Shown here piece by piece: positions 29,024 to 37,379 of a stretch of 64,000 nucleotides of DNA. The translations under genes and the position numbers were made by a program. Numbering within the stretch: position 1 is the stretch's first letter; every line of letters starts with the position of its first letter. The stretch comes from Luteibacter sp. OK325 (GTDB lineage Bacteria > Pseudomonadota > Gammaproteobacteria > Xanthomonadales > Rhodanobacteraceae): assembly GCF_003050935.1 (NCBI RefSeq), contig NZ_QAOX01000003.1, positions 248,001 through 312,000 on the forward strand. The letters are read 5' to 3'. The notes under the pieces were generated by a model. That model was not told the origin of the DNA, searched no databases, and saw only the letters and a program-made list of their open reading frames with translations.

Positions 29024-30004
29024 ATGGCACAAATCACTCTTATCGAAGCAGTGACCCAGGCGCTCGCCTACGAGATGCGCAACGACGAAAGCGTCGTGGT
29101 GCTCGGTGAGGACGTCGGCGTCAACGGCGGCGTGTTCCGCGCCACCCAGGGCCTGCAGGAACAGTTCGGCGAAATGCGCGTCATCGACACGCCGCTGGAC
29201 GAAGCCACCATTGCCGGCCTGACCATCGGCCTCGCCGTGCAGGGCATGAAGCCCGTCGCGGAAGCCCAGTTCGAAGGCTTCATCTACCCGATGATGGAGC
29301 ACATCGCCTGCCACGCTGCCCGCATGCGCAACCGCACGCGCGGCCGCATGACCGTGCCGGCCGTGTGGCGCGCCCCGTGGGGCGGCGGCATCCGTGCACC
29401 GGAGCATCACTCCGAGGCGAACGAGCACCTGTTCACCAACATCCCGGGCCTGCGCGTGGTCATGCCGTCGTCACCGGCGCGTGCCTATGGCCTGCTGCTC
29501 GCCGCCATCCGCGATCCGGATCCGGTGATCTTCTTCGAGCCCAAGCGCATCTATCGCCAGTACAAGGAAGAAGTGCCCGATGACGGCGAGGCACTGCCGC
29601 TCGACGTCTGCTTCGTGCTGCGCGACGGTACCGACGTGACCCTGGTGACCTGGGGCGCGCAGGTGAAGGAATGCCTCGAAGCTGCCGACGAACTGGCACA
29701 GAAGGGAATCAGCGCCGAAGTGATCGACGTGGCGACGCTCACGCCGCTCGACTTCGACACGATCGCCGAATCGGTGACCAAGACCGGCCGCTGCGTCATC
29801 GTGCACGAAGCACCGAAGACCGCCGGTTTCGGTGCGGAAATCGCCGCCCGCCTGGCCGAAGAGTGCCTCTACAGCCTGCTCGCACCGGTGCAGCGCGTTA
29901 CCGGTTTCGATACCCACATCCCGCTGTTCCGCCTGGAAATGAAGTACCTGCCCAGCGTCGAACGCATCGTCGAGGCCGCCGAGCGTACGCTCGCGGCATC
30001 CTGA
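29024..30004 (+). CDS. pdhB: 2-oxoacid (pyruvate) dehydrogenase E1 component, beta subunit
   Basis: A 326-residue partner of E1 alpha that forms the other half of the ThDP site. Typical blocks are GEDVGVNGGVFRATQGL (about 28-44), DTPLDEATIAGLTIGLA and EAQFEGFIYPMMEHIAC, then the C-terminal transketolase-like domain with TLVTWGAQVKECLEAA. It sits 12 nt after E1 alpha and 13 nt before E2, so all three are co-transcribed. Full length for the family. Confidence 0.94.
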   Translation: MAQITLIEAVTQALAYEMRNDESVVVLGEDVGVNGGVFRATQGLQEQFGEMRVIDTPLDEATIAGLTIGLAVQGMKPVAEAQFEGFIYPMMEHIACHAARMRNRTRGRMTVPAVWRAPWGGGIRAPEHHSEANEHLFTNIPGLRVVMPSSPARAYGLLLAAIRDPDPVIFFEPKRIYRQYKEEVPDDGEALPLDVCFVLRDGTDVTLVTWGAQVKECLEAADELAQKGISAEVIDVATLTPLDFDTIAESVTKTGRCVIVHEAPKTAGFGAEIAARLAEECLYSLLAPVQRVTGFDTHIPLFRLEMKYLPSVERIVEAAERTLAAS

Positions 30005-30017
30005 GGAACCTATCGCA

Positions 30018-31406
30018 ATGGCCGACATCAAGACCTTTTACCTGCCGGACCTCGGCGAAGGCCTTCCCGACGCGACCGTCGTCGAATGGCACGTCAAGGA
30101 AGGCGACACGATCAAGCTCGACGCTCCGCTTGTGTCGATGGAAACCGCGAAGGCCGTCGTCGACGTGCCTTCGCCGTATTCCGGCACCGTGAAGAAGCTG
30201 CACGGCGCCGTGGGTGACATCATCGAAACCGGCGCGTCGCTGGCCGATTTCGAGATCGACCCGAACGCCCGCCAGCGTGCCGAGGCCGAATCCACCGGCC
30301 ATCACCATGGCCCGAAGAAGAGCGTCGGCAGCCAGGCACCGGACGACGCGTCCAAGGTCATCGCTTCCGACGACGGCGGCGAGATCGATTCGGACGGCCC
30401 CGCGCCGGCCAAGCGCGAAGACGAAGGTACCGTCGTCGGCGCCATGGTCAGCGGCAACGCCGTGCACACCGAGCAGGTCTCCAGCGCCGGTGGCGTCAAA
30501 GCCGTCCCGGCCGTGCGCGCCCTCGCCAAGAAGATGAAGATCGACCTCACCCGCGTGCAGCCGACCGGCGCCGGTGGTGTCATCACCATGAACGACGTAA
30601 AGAACGCCGCCGCCAACGGCAGCGCCGCCGTCGGTTCGGCACCGGCTCGTCCGGCTGCCGCACAGCACCTCGCCCCGACGCTTCCGGAGCCGGGTCCGGC
30701 GCCGACGCGTACGCCGGTGTCGCTGGCCGGCAAGGCCGTTCGCACCTCGCCTCCGGGCAAGGAAGCGATGGGTCAGCCCGAGCAGCTCAAGGGCGTTCGC
30801 CGCAACATGGCGCGCGTCATGGCCGACGCTCACGCCCAGGTTGTCCCGACCTCCATCGTCGACGACGCCGACCTGCACGCCTGGATCGGCAAGCAGGACA
30901 TCACCGCCCGCCTCATCCGCGCGGTCGTGGTGGCATGCAAGGCCGTGCCGGCACTCAACGCCTGGTTCAACGGCAAGGACCTCACGCGCACGCTGCATCC
31001 GCACGTGGACATCGGTATTGCCGTGGATACGGACGACGGCCTCTTCGTGCCCGCCCTGCGTAATGCGGACGTGCTCGACGGTGCCGGCATTCGTGCCGCG
31101 ATCAAGCGCCTGCGCAGCTCGGTGGAAGATCGCAGCATTGCCGCGTCGGAGCTGTCGGGTTACACGATCAGCCTGTCGAATTTCGGCATGTTCGCCGGTC
31201 GTTACGCTACCCCCGTGGTCGTCCCGCCGACCGTGGCCATCGTCGGTGCCGGCAAGCTCAGCCACGACGTGGTCGCCGTGATGGGCGGTATCGAAGTGCA
31301 CCGCCGCATGCCGCTGTCACTGACCTTCGACCACCGCGCTGCCACGGGTGGTGAGGCGGCGCGGTTCCTGAAGGCGATGATCGACGATCTGGGCCTGCCG
31401 AACTAA
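30018..31406 (+). CDS. pdhC: Dihydrolipoamide acyltransferase E2 of the 2-oxoacid dehydrogenase
   Basis: 462 residues with one N-terminal lipoyl domain (lysine in VSMETAKAVVDVPSP, about 39-53), a linker, a peripheral-subunit-binding domain (VPAVRALAKKMKIDL, about 161-175), an Ala/Pro linker, and the catalytic domain (about 255-462). The active-site block reads FDHRAATGGEAARFL: the catalytic His is present, but the usual Asp of HRxxDG is Thr. No E3 (lipoamide dehydrogenase) gene follows, so E3 must be shared from elsewhere. A strong terminator follows. Confidence 0.93.
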   Translation: MADIKTFYLPDLGEGLPDATVVEWHVKEGDTIKLDAPLVSMETAKAVVDVPSPYSGTVKKLHGAVGDIIETGASLADFEIDPNARQRAEAESTGHHHGPKKSVGSQAPDDASKVIASDDGGEIDSDGPAPAKREDEGTVVGAMVSGNAVHTEQVSSAGGVKAVPAVRALAKKMKIDLTRVQPTGAGGVITMNDVKNAAANGSAAVGSAPARPAAAQHLAPTLPEPGPAPTRTPVSLAGKAVRTSPPGKEAMGQPEQLKGVRRNMARVMADAHAQVVPTSIVDDADLHAWIGKQDITARLIRAVVVACKAVPALNAWFNGKDLTRTLHPHVDIGIAVDTDDGLFVPALRNADVLDGAGIRAAIKRLRSSVEDRSIAASELSGYTISLSNFGMFAGRYATPVVVPPTVAIVGAGKLSHDVVAVMGGIEVHRRMPLSLTFDHRAATGGEAARFLKAMIDDLGLPN

Positions 31407-31422
31407 GGGCATCGCCGCAGGG

Positions 31423-31447
31423 CATCGCCGCTGAAGCGGCTCCCACA
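31423..31447. repeat. Single REP with adjoining palindrome
   Basis: GCCGCTGAAGCGGCTCC is followed by AAGACCTGCGCAGGTCTT, the same palindrome seen at 15850-15868 beside another REP. A partial REP tail (GGCATCGCCGC) is duplicated just before it. Confidence 0.8.
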
Positions 31448-31483
31448 CAAGACCTGCGCAGGTCTTTTGGGAACCAGAGAACC

Positions 31484-31514
31484 GAAGCCCGGCGCAAGCC
31501 GGGCTTCTTTTTTT
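31484..31514 (+). terminator. Rho-independent terminator of the dehydrogenase operon
   Basis: A perfect 10-bp stem GAAGCCCGGC / GCCGGGCTTC with a GCAA tetraloop is followed by seven T. Confidence 0.95.
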
Positions 31515-31538
31515 GTAGGAGCCGATTCATCGGCGATG
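31514..31538. repeat. Single REP after the terminator
   Basis: GGAGCCGATTCATCGGC with TGTA head starts at the last T of the terminator run and lies about 30 nt before the DUF1456 gene. Confidence 0.8.
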
Positions 31539-31565
31539 CTCCTGCCCCAGTGCTACCCTATGCAC

Positions 31566-32027
31566 ATGCTCAACAACGACACCCTACGCAGCATCCGCTA
31601 CATGCTCGACCTCGGTGAGGTCCATGTGGTCGAGATCCTCAAGCTCACTGGCTTCGAAGCCAGCCGCGAATCCGTCGACCCCTGGTTGCTCAAGGAAGAC
31701 GAACCCGGCTTCGTCGAGATGCCCGACCTGGCCATGGCCCACTTCCTCGACGGCCTGATCCTGCAGCGCCGCGGTCGCGACGACAGCCAGCCGGCACGGC
31801 CCGTGGAAGGCCGCATCAACAACAACGTGGTGCTGAAGAAGCTGCGCGTCGCCTTCGAACTGAAGGAAGACGACATCCTCGAGCTCATGTCCGCCGCCAG
31901 CTTCAAGGTCACCCGTGGCGAGATCAACGCTCTCTTCCGCCAGCCCAAGCACAGCAACTTCCGCCTTTGCGGCGACCAGTTCCTGCGCAACTTCCTCAAG
32001 GGCCTGACGAAGCGCCTGCGCGGCTGA
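31566..32027 (+). CDS. DUF1456 family protein (YehS-like)
   Basis: 153 residues built from two similar halves, each a small helical domain: LNNDTLRSIRYMLDL ... FLDGLILQRRGRD and INNNVVLKKLRVAFELKEDDIL ... CGDQFLRNFLKGLTKRLRG. This is the layout of E. coli YehS, whose N-terminus matches from ATG 31566; an ATG two codons earlier is possible. Function of the family is unknown; the duplicated helical unit suggests nucleic-acid or protein binding. It stands alone between REPs. Confidence 0.88.
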   Translation: MLNNDTLRSIRYMLDLGEVHVVEILKLTGFEASRESVDPWLLKEDEPGFVEMPDLAMAHFLDGLILQRRGRDDSQPARPVEGRINNNVVLKKLRVAFELKEDDILELMSAASFKVTRGEINALFRQPKHSNFRLCGDQFLRNFLKGLTKRLRG

Positions 32028-32046
32028 ACAGCTGCCTGTTGCCCTT

Positions 32047-32129
32047 TGTAGGAGCCGATTCATCGGCGATTGGGTGCTTGCGCTAACCTGGCCCGCTGCC
32101 GCGGGATCGCCGATGAATCGGCTCCTACA
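32047..32129. repeat. Composite REP, best-preserved copy (83 bp)
   Basis: TGTA-headed REP GGAGCCGATTCATCGGC, spacer, core ACCTGGCCCGCTGCCGCGGG, then the mirror REP GCCGATGAATCGGCTCC with CTACA end. It fills the space between the converging DUF1456 and small membrane-protein genes. Confidence 0.92.
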
Positions 32130-32133
32130 GAAA

Positions 32134-32460
32134 TCAGGGCGTTCGGGGCTTCCACACTAGTTGGCGGATGATCAGCGCGACTACCAGCACAGCGACGAAC
32201 GCGCCGTAGCCCCAAAGCGCCGGCACTACCTGCTGCCAGATGGCGCCGCTCTTCGGGCCGAACTTGTCCGCCGCCGGTAGCACCACGGCGTCGAAGGATG
32301 TCATCGCTGCCTGCACCGCGGCGGCAACGGCTGCGATCAGCGCCAGCACGTCGAACGCGCGACGTGTGGCGTTCTTCAGCAACGCCTTCGGATACGCCCA
32401 GTACGCCCAGCCCAGAACGATGAGCCAGGGCGCCAGCAGCATGAGGGCGAGATAGCGCAT
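32134..32460 (-). CDS. Small membrane protein of unknown function
   Basis: 108 residues with two to three hydrophobic segments (LALMLLAPWLIVLGWAYW; FDVLALIAAVAAAVQAAM; LWGYGAFVAVLVVALIIRQLV) and basic loops between them. It starts two bases after the trpS stop, so it is almost certainly co-transcribed with trpS. No motif was recognised and no function is assigned. Confidence 0.75.
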   Translation of the reverse strand: MRYLALMLLAPWLIVLGWAYWAYPKALLKNATRRAFDVLALIAAVAAAVQAAMTSFDAVVLPAADKFGPKSGAIWQQVVPALWGYGAFVAVLVVALIIRQLVWKPRTP

Positions 32461-32462
32461 GG

Positions 32463-33836
32463 TCAGTCCTGCGCCGCGGCGAGTGCATCGAGCGCGGTGC
32501 GCAGCCGAAGCACCGCGCCGGCACGTGCCACTTCGTCGGGATACGAGGCGCCGTTGGCGACCACCTCACCCGCGAGCAGCAAGGCAACGTGGTCACCCTG
32601 CGATTCGATCACCGCATTCGTCCCGCCCACCGTCGACAGCGTCTGGCGCAGCACGCCCGCCTCCTTCGGGTCGGCAAAGGATTTCGACAACAACAGCTCT
32701 TCGCCATCGGTGGCGAACAGGCGGAAACGGAAGCTGCCGTCGTCATCGCGGAAACTGGCGAACCGCGGCGGTTTGCCTTTGCTTACCGGCTTCGTCACGA
32801 CAGGCTCGGCGACCGGCGCACTGCGATGACGCGCACTGCGCAGGCCCACGGCGTCGCGCAGCGTCTCCACCAACGGGGCGGCAATCGCGCGCGCCCTGGC
32901 CGCACCGGCGAGCAGGATGTCTTCCATGTCGTCCGGCCGCGACATCAGGTCTTCGTAGCGCTCACGCATGGGAGCGACGTCGGCCTCGACACGTTCGAAC
33001 AGCACTTGCTTCGCTTCGCCCCAGCCGATGCCGCCGTGCAACGCATCGGCAAAGGCTGCCGTCTCGGCTGGCGTGGCGAAGGCCTTGAAGATGGTGAACA
33101 GCGCGGAGTCGTCGGTGTCTTTCGGCTCGCCGGGCGCGCGGGAATCGGTCACGATCTTCATGATCGCGTCGCGCATGCCCTTGGCCCCGCCTTCGAACAA
33201 AGGCACGGTGTTGTCGTAACTCTTGGACATCTTGCGGCCGTCGAGGCCGGGCAATGTCGCAACCTGCTCCTCGATCAGCGCCTCGGGCATGACGAAGAAC
33301 TCGCGGCCGAAGGTGTGATTAAAGCGCTGCGCGATATCGCGCGCCATTTCGATGTGCTGGATCTGGTCGCGGCCCACGGGCACTTTGTTCGCGTTGAAGG
33401 CGAGGATGTCCGCCGCCATCAGCACGGGATACATGTAGAGGCCTGCGGTGATGCCGGCATCGGCGTCCTCCTGGGCCTCGACGTTCCGGTCGACGGCCGC
33501 CTTGTAGGCATGCGCGCGGTTGAGCATGCCCTTCGAGGTGACGCAGGTCAGCAGCCACATCAGCTCAGGCACTTCCGGAATATCCGACTGCCGATAGAAC
33601 GTCGCAACCTTCGGATCCAGGCCGGCGGCAAGCCAGGTGGCAGCGATCTTGAAGCGCGAGGCCTCGATGCGGTCCGGGTCGTCGCTCTTGATCAGGGCGT
33701 GGTAATCGGCCATGAAATAGAACGCGTCGACGTTCGGGTCCTTGCTGGCAAGGACGGCAGGACGGACGGCGCCAACGTAATTGCCGAGATGCGGCGTGCC
33801 GGTGGTGGTGATGCCGGTGAGGACGCGGGTATGCAT
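32463..33836 (-). CDS. trpS: Tryptophanyl-tRNA synthetase with C-terminal DUF1508-like domain
   Basis: 457 residues. The class I catalytic core (about 1-345) has the HIGH equivalent TPHLGNYVGA (about 14-23) and KMSKS motif GRKMSKSYDN. A typical TrpRS stops near 330-350 residues. Here about 100 more follow, with FASFRDDDGSFRFRLFATDG...SKSFADPKEAG, which resembles the DUF1508/YegP fold. ATG 33836 begins at the family N-terminus. It is followed by a co-transcribed small membrane protein. The core assignment is firm; the added domain is identified by pattern only. Confidence 0.93.
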   Translation of the reverse strand: MHTRVLTGITTTGTPHLGNYVGAVRPAVLASKDPNVDAFYFMADYHALIKSDDPDRIEASRFKIAATWLAAGLDPKVATFYRQSDIPEVPELMWLLTCVTSKGMLNRAHAYKAAVDRNVEAQEDADAGITAGLYMYPVLMAADILAFNANKVPVGRDQIQHIEMARDIAQRFNHTFGREFFVMPEALIEEQVATLPGLDGRKMSKSYDNTVPLFEGGAKGMRDAIMKIVTDSRAPGEPKDTDDSALFTIFKAFATPAETAAFADALHGGIGWGEAKQVLFERVEADVAPMRERYEDLMSRPDDMEDILLAGAARARAIAAPLVETLRDAVGLRSARHRSAPVAEPVVTKPVSKGKPPRFASFRDDDGSFRFRLFATDGEELLLSKSFADPKEAGVLRQTLSTVGGTNAVIESQGDHVALLLAGEVVANGASYPDEVARAGAVLRLRTALDALAAAQD

Positions 33837-33895
33837 GGGGACCTTGAGGGCTGCAGACGGTAACCCTTCGAGTTTAGCCCGCGCCATGCCCCCTG

Positions 33896-33920
33896 TGTAG
33901 GAGCCGATTCATCGGCGATG
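33896..33920. repeat. Single REP between trpS and arginase
   Basis: GGAGCCGATTCATCGGC with TGTA head and GATG tail, about ten bases past the arginase stop. The following GGGTGCTCGCC matches the spacer of the composite form, so this may be half of one. Confidence 0.8.
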
Positions 33921-33930
33921 GGTGCTCGCC

Positions 33931-34851
33931 TCAGCGCATCAAAGTCGACTTACCAAACAACGACTCGACAAGATCCACCGCCAGCTTCGCCGTCTGGTTC
34001 CGCTTGTCGAACGCCGGGTTCAGCTCGACGATGTCCAGCGACCCGACCCGCCCGGTATCCGCGATCATCTCCATGCACAGCTGGGCTTCGCGATAGCCCG
34101 GGCCGCCACGCACGGTCGTGCCGACGCCCGGCGCAATGCTCGGGTCGAGGAAGTCGACGTCGAAGCTCACGTGCAGATGGGTGTCCTGGTCGACCCCGGC
34201 CAGCGCCTCTTCCATCGCTGCCTTCAGACCAATCTCATCGATGTAACGCATATCGTAGATGTCGATGCCGACTTCGTGGACGAAACGCTTCTCGCCCTCG
34301 TCGACCGAGCGGATACCGATTTGCCGGAATACATCCGGCGTCGTCGCCGGCACCGTGCCACCGATATGGGTGAGCTCGTCCGGACCATAACCACACAGGC
34401 AGGCCACCGGCATGCCGTGGATATTGCCGGACGGGGTGATCTGGCTGGTGTTGAAGTCGGCATGGGCATCCAGCCACAGCACGCGCAGTTTCTTGCCGGT
34501 ATCGCGGCAGTAGCGAGATACCGCGGAAATCGAGCCGATGGCCAGGCAATGGTCGCCACCCAGCACGATGGGCAGGTGTCCCGCGTTCAATTCGGCGTAG
34601 ACGGCGTCGTGCAACGAGGTATTCCACGCCACCACTTCACCCAGGTGGCGGTAGCCATCGGTTGGCGGCATCCACGGGTTGAGCGGACCGGAAAGGTTGC
34701 CGCGATCGACCACATGCAGGCCGCGCTTGGCGAGGCGTTCACCCAGCCGGGCCACACGCAGGGCCTCGGGCCCCATGGAACTGCCGCGATGACCTGCACC
34801 GATATCGGTGGGAGCGCCGATAAGGGCGACCGAACGTGTAGTTGGACTCAT
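33931..34851 (-). CDS. rocF: Arginase
   Basis: A 306-residue manganese enzyme that splits arginine to ornithine and urea. Metal-ligand motifs are GGDHCLAIG (about 98), DAHADFN (about 127) and SFDVDFLDPSIAPGVGT (about 230). The first motif has Cys where Ser is commonest; this position is not a ligand. N-terminal IGAPTDIGAGHRGSSMGPEALR is typical. It is divergent from a LysR regulator 98 nt away that may control it. No other arginine catabolic gene is near. Confidence 0.95.
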   Translation of the reverse strand: MSPTTRSVALIGAPTDIGAGHRGSSMGPEALRVARLGERLAKRGLHVVDRGNLSGPLNPWMPPTDGYRHLGEVVAWNTSLHDAVYAELNAGHLPIVLGGDHCLAIGSISAVSRYCRDTGKKLRVLWLDAHADFNTSQITPSGNIHGMPVACLCGYGPDELTHIGGTVPATTPDVFRQIGIRSVDEGEKRFVHEVGIDIYDMRYIDEIGLKAAMEEALAGVDQDTHLHVSFDVDFLDPSIAPGVGTTVRGGPGYREAQLCMEMIADTGRVGSLDIVELNPAFDKRNQTAKLAVDLVESLFGKSTLMR

Positions 34852-34949
34852 CCGGCAAGTTTACACCGGCCTTTAGAACACCCACGTTGCACCGCGTCAG
34901 GGGTGAAAAGCAGGCACGATAGACTGATCGTTCCCACTGGTGCGTCGTA

Positions 34950-35846
34950 GTGATCCGACTGGATGACCTGCAAGTCTTCGTGCAGACGGCCGACGCCGGC
35001 AGCTTTTCGGCCGCCGCCCGGCTGATCGACACCACGCCGGCCATGGCCAGCAACGCCATACAGCGACTGGAGCGCGAGCTCGGCGCGCGGCTCTTCGTCA
35101 GGTCCACGCGCAGCATGCGGCTCTCCGATGACGGCGAGCGCTACCTCCCGCACGCCCGCGCCATGCTTGCCTCGCTTGCTGGTGGCAGCCAGGCCCTGGC
35201 CGAGAGCCGGGGTGAGATCGCGGGACCGCTGCGCCTGTCCTTGCCCTCCGACCTCGGCCGCAATGTGCTGCTGCCCTGGCTGGATGAGTTCCAGGCGCGG
35301 CACCCGGGCCTGTCCCTCCAGCTCTGGATCAGCGACCGCGCCGCTGACCTCCTCCGGCACCCTATCGACGCGGCGATCCGCTATGGCGCGCTGGACGACT
35401 CCGGACTTGTCGCGCAATCTCTCGCCGCCGACAATCGCCGCGTGCTTTGTGCCGCGCCCGATTACCTTGCGCGACATGAGTTACCCACCCATCCCGATGA
35501 CCTCCGTAGCCATAACTGCCTGTGCTTCGTCTGGGGCGATCAGGTCCACGACCGCTGGACGTTCGACCTGCCCGATGGGCCGCACAGCGTGGACGTCTGT
35601 GGCAACCGCGTCAGCGACGACGCGGACGTGGTTCGCCGCTGGGGCCTGGCCGGCCACGGCGTGATCTACAAATCCAGTCTGGACGTGACGGCCGATATCG
35701 CCGCCGGGCGGCTGGTCGAGTTGTTACCCGGCCTTGGTCAGCGCGCGCCCGTGAACATGGTCAGCGCCCACCGAGCCCAGCTCACGCCCGCCGTACAGCA
35801 CCTAAGGGATTTCCTACGAGAAAAACTGGCTGCACTGCTGCCTTGA
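34950..35846 (+). CDS. LysR-family transcriptional regulator
   Basis: 298 residues: N-terminal winged helix (LDDLQVFVQTADAGSFSAAARL ... AIQRLERELGARLFVRSTRSMRL, about 3-60), linker helix, and a substrate-binding domain of the CrgA/DsdC-like subgroup (GPLRLSLPSDLGRNVLLPWL, DAAIRYGALDDSGL, VRRWGLAGHGVIYKS). GTG 34950 fits the family N-terminus. It is divergent from arginase, a common arrangement for a regulator and target, but the subgroup also commonly regulates unrelated neighbours. Confidence 0.92.
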   Translation: MIRLDDLQVFVQTADAGSFSAAARLIDTTPAMASNAIQRLERELGARLFVRSTRSMRLSDDGERYLPHARAMLASLAGGSQALAESRGEIAGPLRLSLPSDLGRNVLLPWLDEFQARHPGLSLQLWISDRAADLLRHPIDAAIRYGALDDSGLVAQSLAADNRRVLCAAPDYLARHELPTHPDDLRSHNCLCFVWGDQVHDRWTFDLPDGPHSVDVCGNRVSDDADVVRRWGLAGHGVIYKSSLDVTADIAAGRLVELLPGLGQRAPVNMVSAHRAQLTPAVQHLRDFLREKLAALLP

Positions 35847-35901
35847 CGCGCCAGAAGCCGATACTGCAGCAACCCGCCAATTGGCGTAGAATGGCGCTCA
35901 A

Positions 35902-36369
35902 ATGGAGAAAGCCATGATTGCCTACGTTGCCGATGCCGATCCCATGCCGTATCTCGCCCGGGAAACCGTCTTCACCCGGATGGGCCGCCTGCTCGATCTC
36001 AAGCTCGAATCGGATGCCGATGCCATCCGTCTGGTCAACAAGGGCGTCTCCGTACACGCCTATAAGCACGTCGCCGAGAAGCTACGTTTTCCGGTCAACC
36101 TGGTCGCCCCCGAAAGCACCGTGCGCCGGCGTCTTAGCGAAGGCCGTTTCAGCGAGGTCGAGTCCGAGCGCGTCGTGCGCGTCGCGCGCGTCTTCGCCGA
36201 GGCCGTCGAACTCTTCGGTGACGAAAACATGGCGCTGACGTGGTTCACCACGCCGGCCGACTACCTCGAAGGCGACGAGCCGGTCACGCCCATGGCCCTG
36301 GCCGCCACCGACAACGGTGCCCGCCTGATCGAATCGCGCATCCTTCGCACCGCCCACGGCATGTTCTGA
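35902..36369 (+). CDS. Antitoxin of a RES/Xre module (MbcA/ParS/Xre type)
   Basis: 155 residues. An N-terminal helical region (VFTRMGRLLDLKLESDADAIRLV..GVSVHAYKHVAEKL) precedes a DUF2384-type C-terminal domain with STVRRRLSEGRFSEVESERVVRVARV and WFTTPADYLEGDEPVTPMALA. Such antitoxins bind DNA and cap the RES toxin. Its TGA overlaps the toxin ATG by one base, the usual antitoxin-first order. GGAG is not obvious before ATG 35902; the internal ATG (codon 5) is an alternative start. Confidence 0.88.
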   Translation: MEKAMIAYVADADPMPYLARETVFTRMGRLLDLKLESDADAIRLVNKGVSVHAYKHVAEKLRFPVNLVAPESTVRRRLSEGRFSEVESERVVRVARVFAEAVELFGDENMALTWFTTPADYLEGDEPVTPMALAATDNGARLIESRILRTAHGMF

Positions 36370-36815
36370 TGCGGCTCTGGCGCATCTCGTCCTACCCCGG
36401 CCTGAGCGGGGTGGGCGGCCATCATGCGGACGGTCGCTGGCATACGCGCGGCAAAGCCATTCTCTATGCGTCCGAGCACCCTGCCCTGGCGATGGTGGAA
36501 GCGATGGCGCACATGCGACTCGGCGTCACGGCCATACCGTTAACTCTCAAGCTGATCGCCATCGATGTAGCCGATGCCGCGACCATCACCACCACACCCG
36601 ACCTCCCTGCGGGCTGGCAGGCCAACGAACCCACAAGCCAGGCCATCGGTGATGCATGGATTGCGCGCGGAGAGTCCCTTCTCCTGCGCCTACCGTCGGC
36701 GATCCTCGCGCACTCGACCAACTACCTGATCAACCCGGCGCGTCCCGAAGCAGCAACCCTGCTCAGCGAGGTGGAGATCGAGCCGTTCTGGTTCGACCGC
36801 CGGTACCTTCGCTGA
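36369..36815 (+). CDS. RES-domain toxin (NAD-degrading type)
   Basis: 148 residues spanning one RES domain. The three name-giving residues are visible: Arg in MRLWRISSY, Glu in ILYASEHPALAMVEAMAH, and Ser in LRLPSAILAHSTNYLINP. Characterised members deplete NAD+ by phosphorolysis or hydrolysis and stop growth. It overlaps the antitoxin stop (TGATG), which sets the start at 36369 rather than upstream in-frame codons. All key residues are intact, so it is probably active. The module lies in a small accessory patch beside tRNA-Thr. Confidence 0.9.
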   Translation: MRLWRISSYPGLSGVGGHHADGRWHTRGKAILYASEHPALAMVEAMAHMRLGVTAIPLTLKLIAIDVADAATITTTPDLPAGWQANEPTSQAIGDAWIARGESLLLRLPSAILAHSTNYLINPARPEAATLLSEVEIEPFWFDRRYLR

Positions 36816-36851
36816 CATGCCGACGCAGTCGCTACCTACATCCGTTCTTGC

Positions 36852-36866
36852 CTATAATTTCTATAG
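36852..36866 (+). promoter_or_regulatory. Candidate autoregulatory operator/promoter of the DUF4258-HTH pair
   Basis: CTATA-ATTTC-TATAG is a perfect 5-bp-arm palindrome that overlaps a consensus -10 hexamer TATAAT (36853-36858). It lies about 40 nt before the DUF4258 start. No strong -35 is seen. Control by the downstream HTH protein is inferred. Confidence 0.5.
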
Positions 36867-36902
36867 TTCGTAGACTCTTCCTCAACGCAGGACGCGTCCG
36901 CG

Positions 36903-37379
36903 ATGCCCAAGTCAGGAATCGTGCCTTTCAGGCTGGCGGATGCCACCGCAAAGCATCATCTCGAACGCATCGCGGCTGACGCCGAACGCGTGAAGTTCAC
37001 GCAGCATGCTCGCTCGCAAATGCGACGGCGCGGCATAGGTCCAGAGCTCGTTCTCAACTGCTTGCGCAAGGGCATGATCACCGAGTCACCCGTTTTCAAT
37101 GTGAAAGGGAACTGGCAGATGCGCGTCGAGCGCTATGCCAGTGGCGAGAACCTAGCTTGCGCGGTTGCGATCGACCTCGACGAACCGCGCGCCATCATCA
37201 CTGCATTCTGGGTGAAGCGACCATGTACCACTATGTCGAATCCGGCCTGGACAATATCTGGCTGCGGAACGGTTACATCGAAGAGAACACGCCCTACGGA
37301 CCGACCGTGGCGTTCAAAGATATTCTTGGCCTCCATGAGAGCATCTCACTCGCCATCGTGGAGCAGGCGGGTAGGCTAA
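36903..37379 (+). CDS. DUF4258 protein (putative toxin) with overlapping read-through tail
   Basis: The first ~107 residues form a DUF4258-type domain: VKFTQHARSQMRRRGIGPELVL, then WQMRVERYASGENLACAVAIDL..AIITAFW. This is an RelE-like small fold usually placed before an HTH antitoxin. Normally such ORFs stop at the antitoxin start. Here the frame stays open for about 52 more codons inside the HTH gene (from 37223). That tail (CTTMSNPAWTISGCGTV...) is low-complexity and unlike any domain, so the natural stop may have been lost or a frameshift may be present. AGGA precedes ATG 36903. Confidence 0.65.
   Translation: MPKSGIVPFRLADATAKHHLERIAADAERVKFTQHARSQMRRRGIGPELVLNCLRKGMITESPVFNVKGNWQMRVERYASGENLACAVAIDLDEPRAIITAFWVKRPCTTMSNPAWTISGCGTVTSKRTRPTDRPWRSKIFLASMRASHSPSWSRRVG

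Noticed and set aside
33931-34851. Arginase GGDHC as a damaged active site
   Set aside because: The metal ligands are the Asp/His residues, which are intact; the changed residue is not a ligand.
36903-37379. Treating the DUF4258 tail as a programmed frameshift
   Set aside because: No slippery heptamer or downstream structure was noticed; a lost stop explains it more simply.
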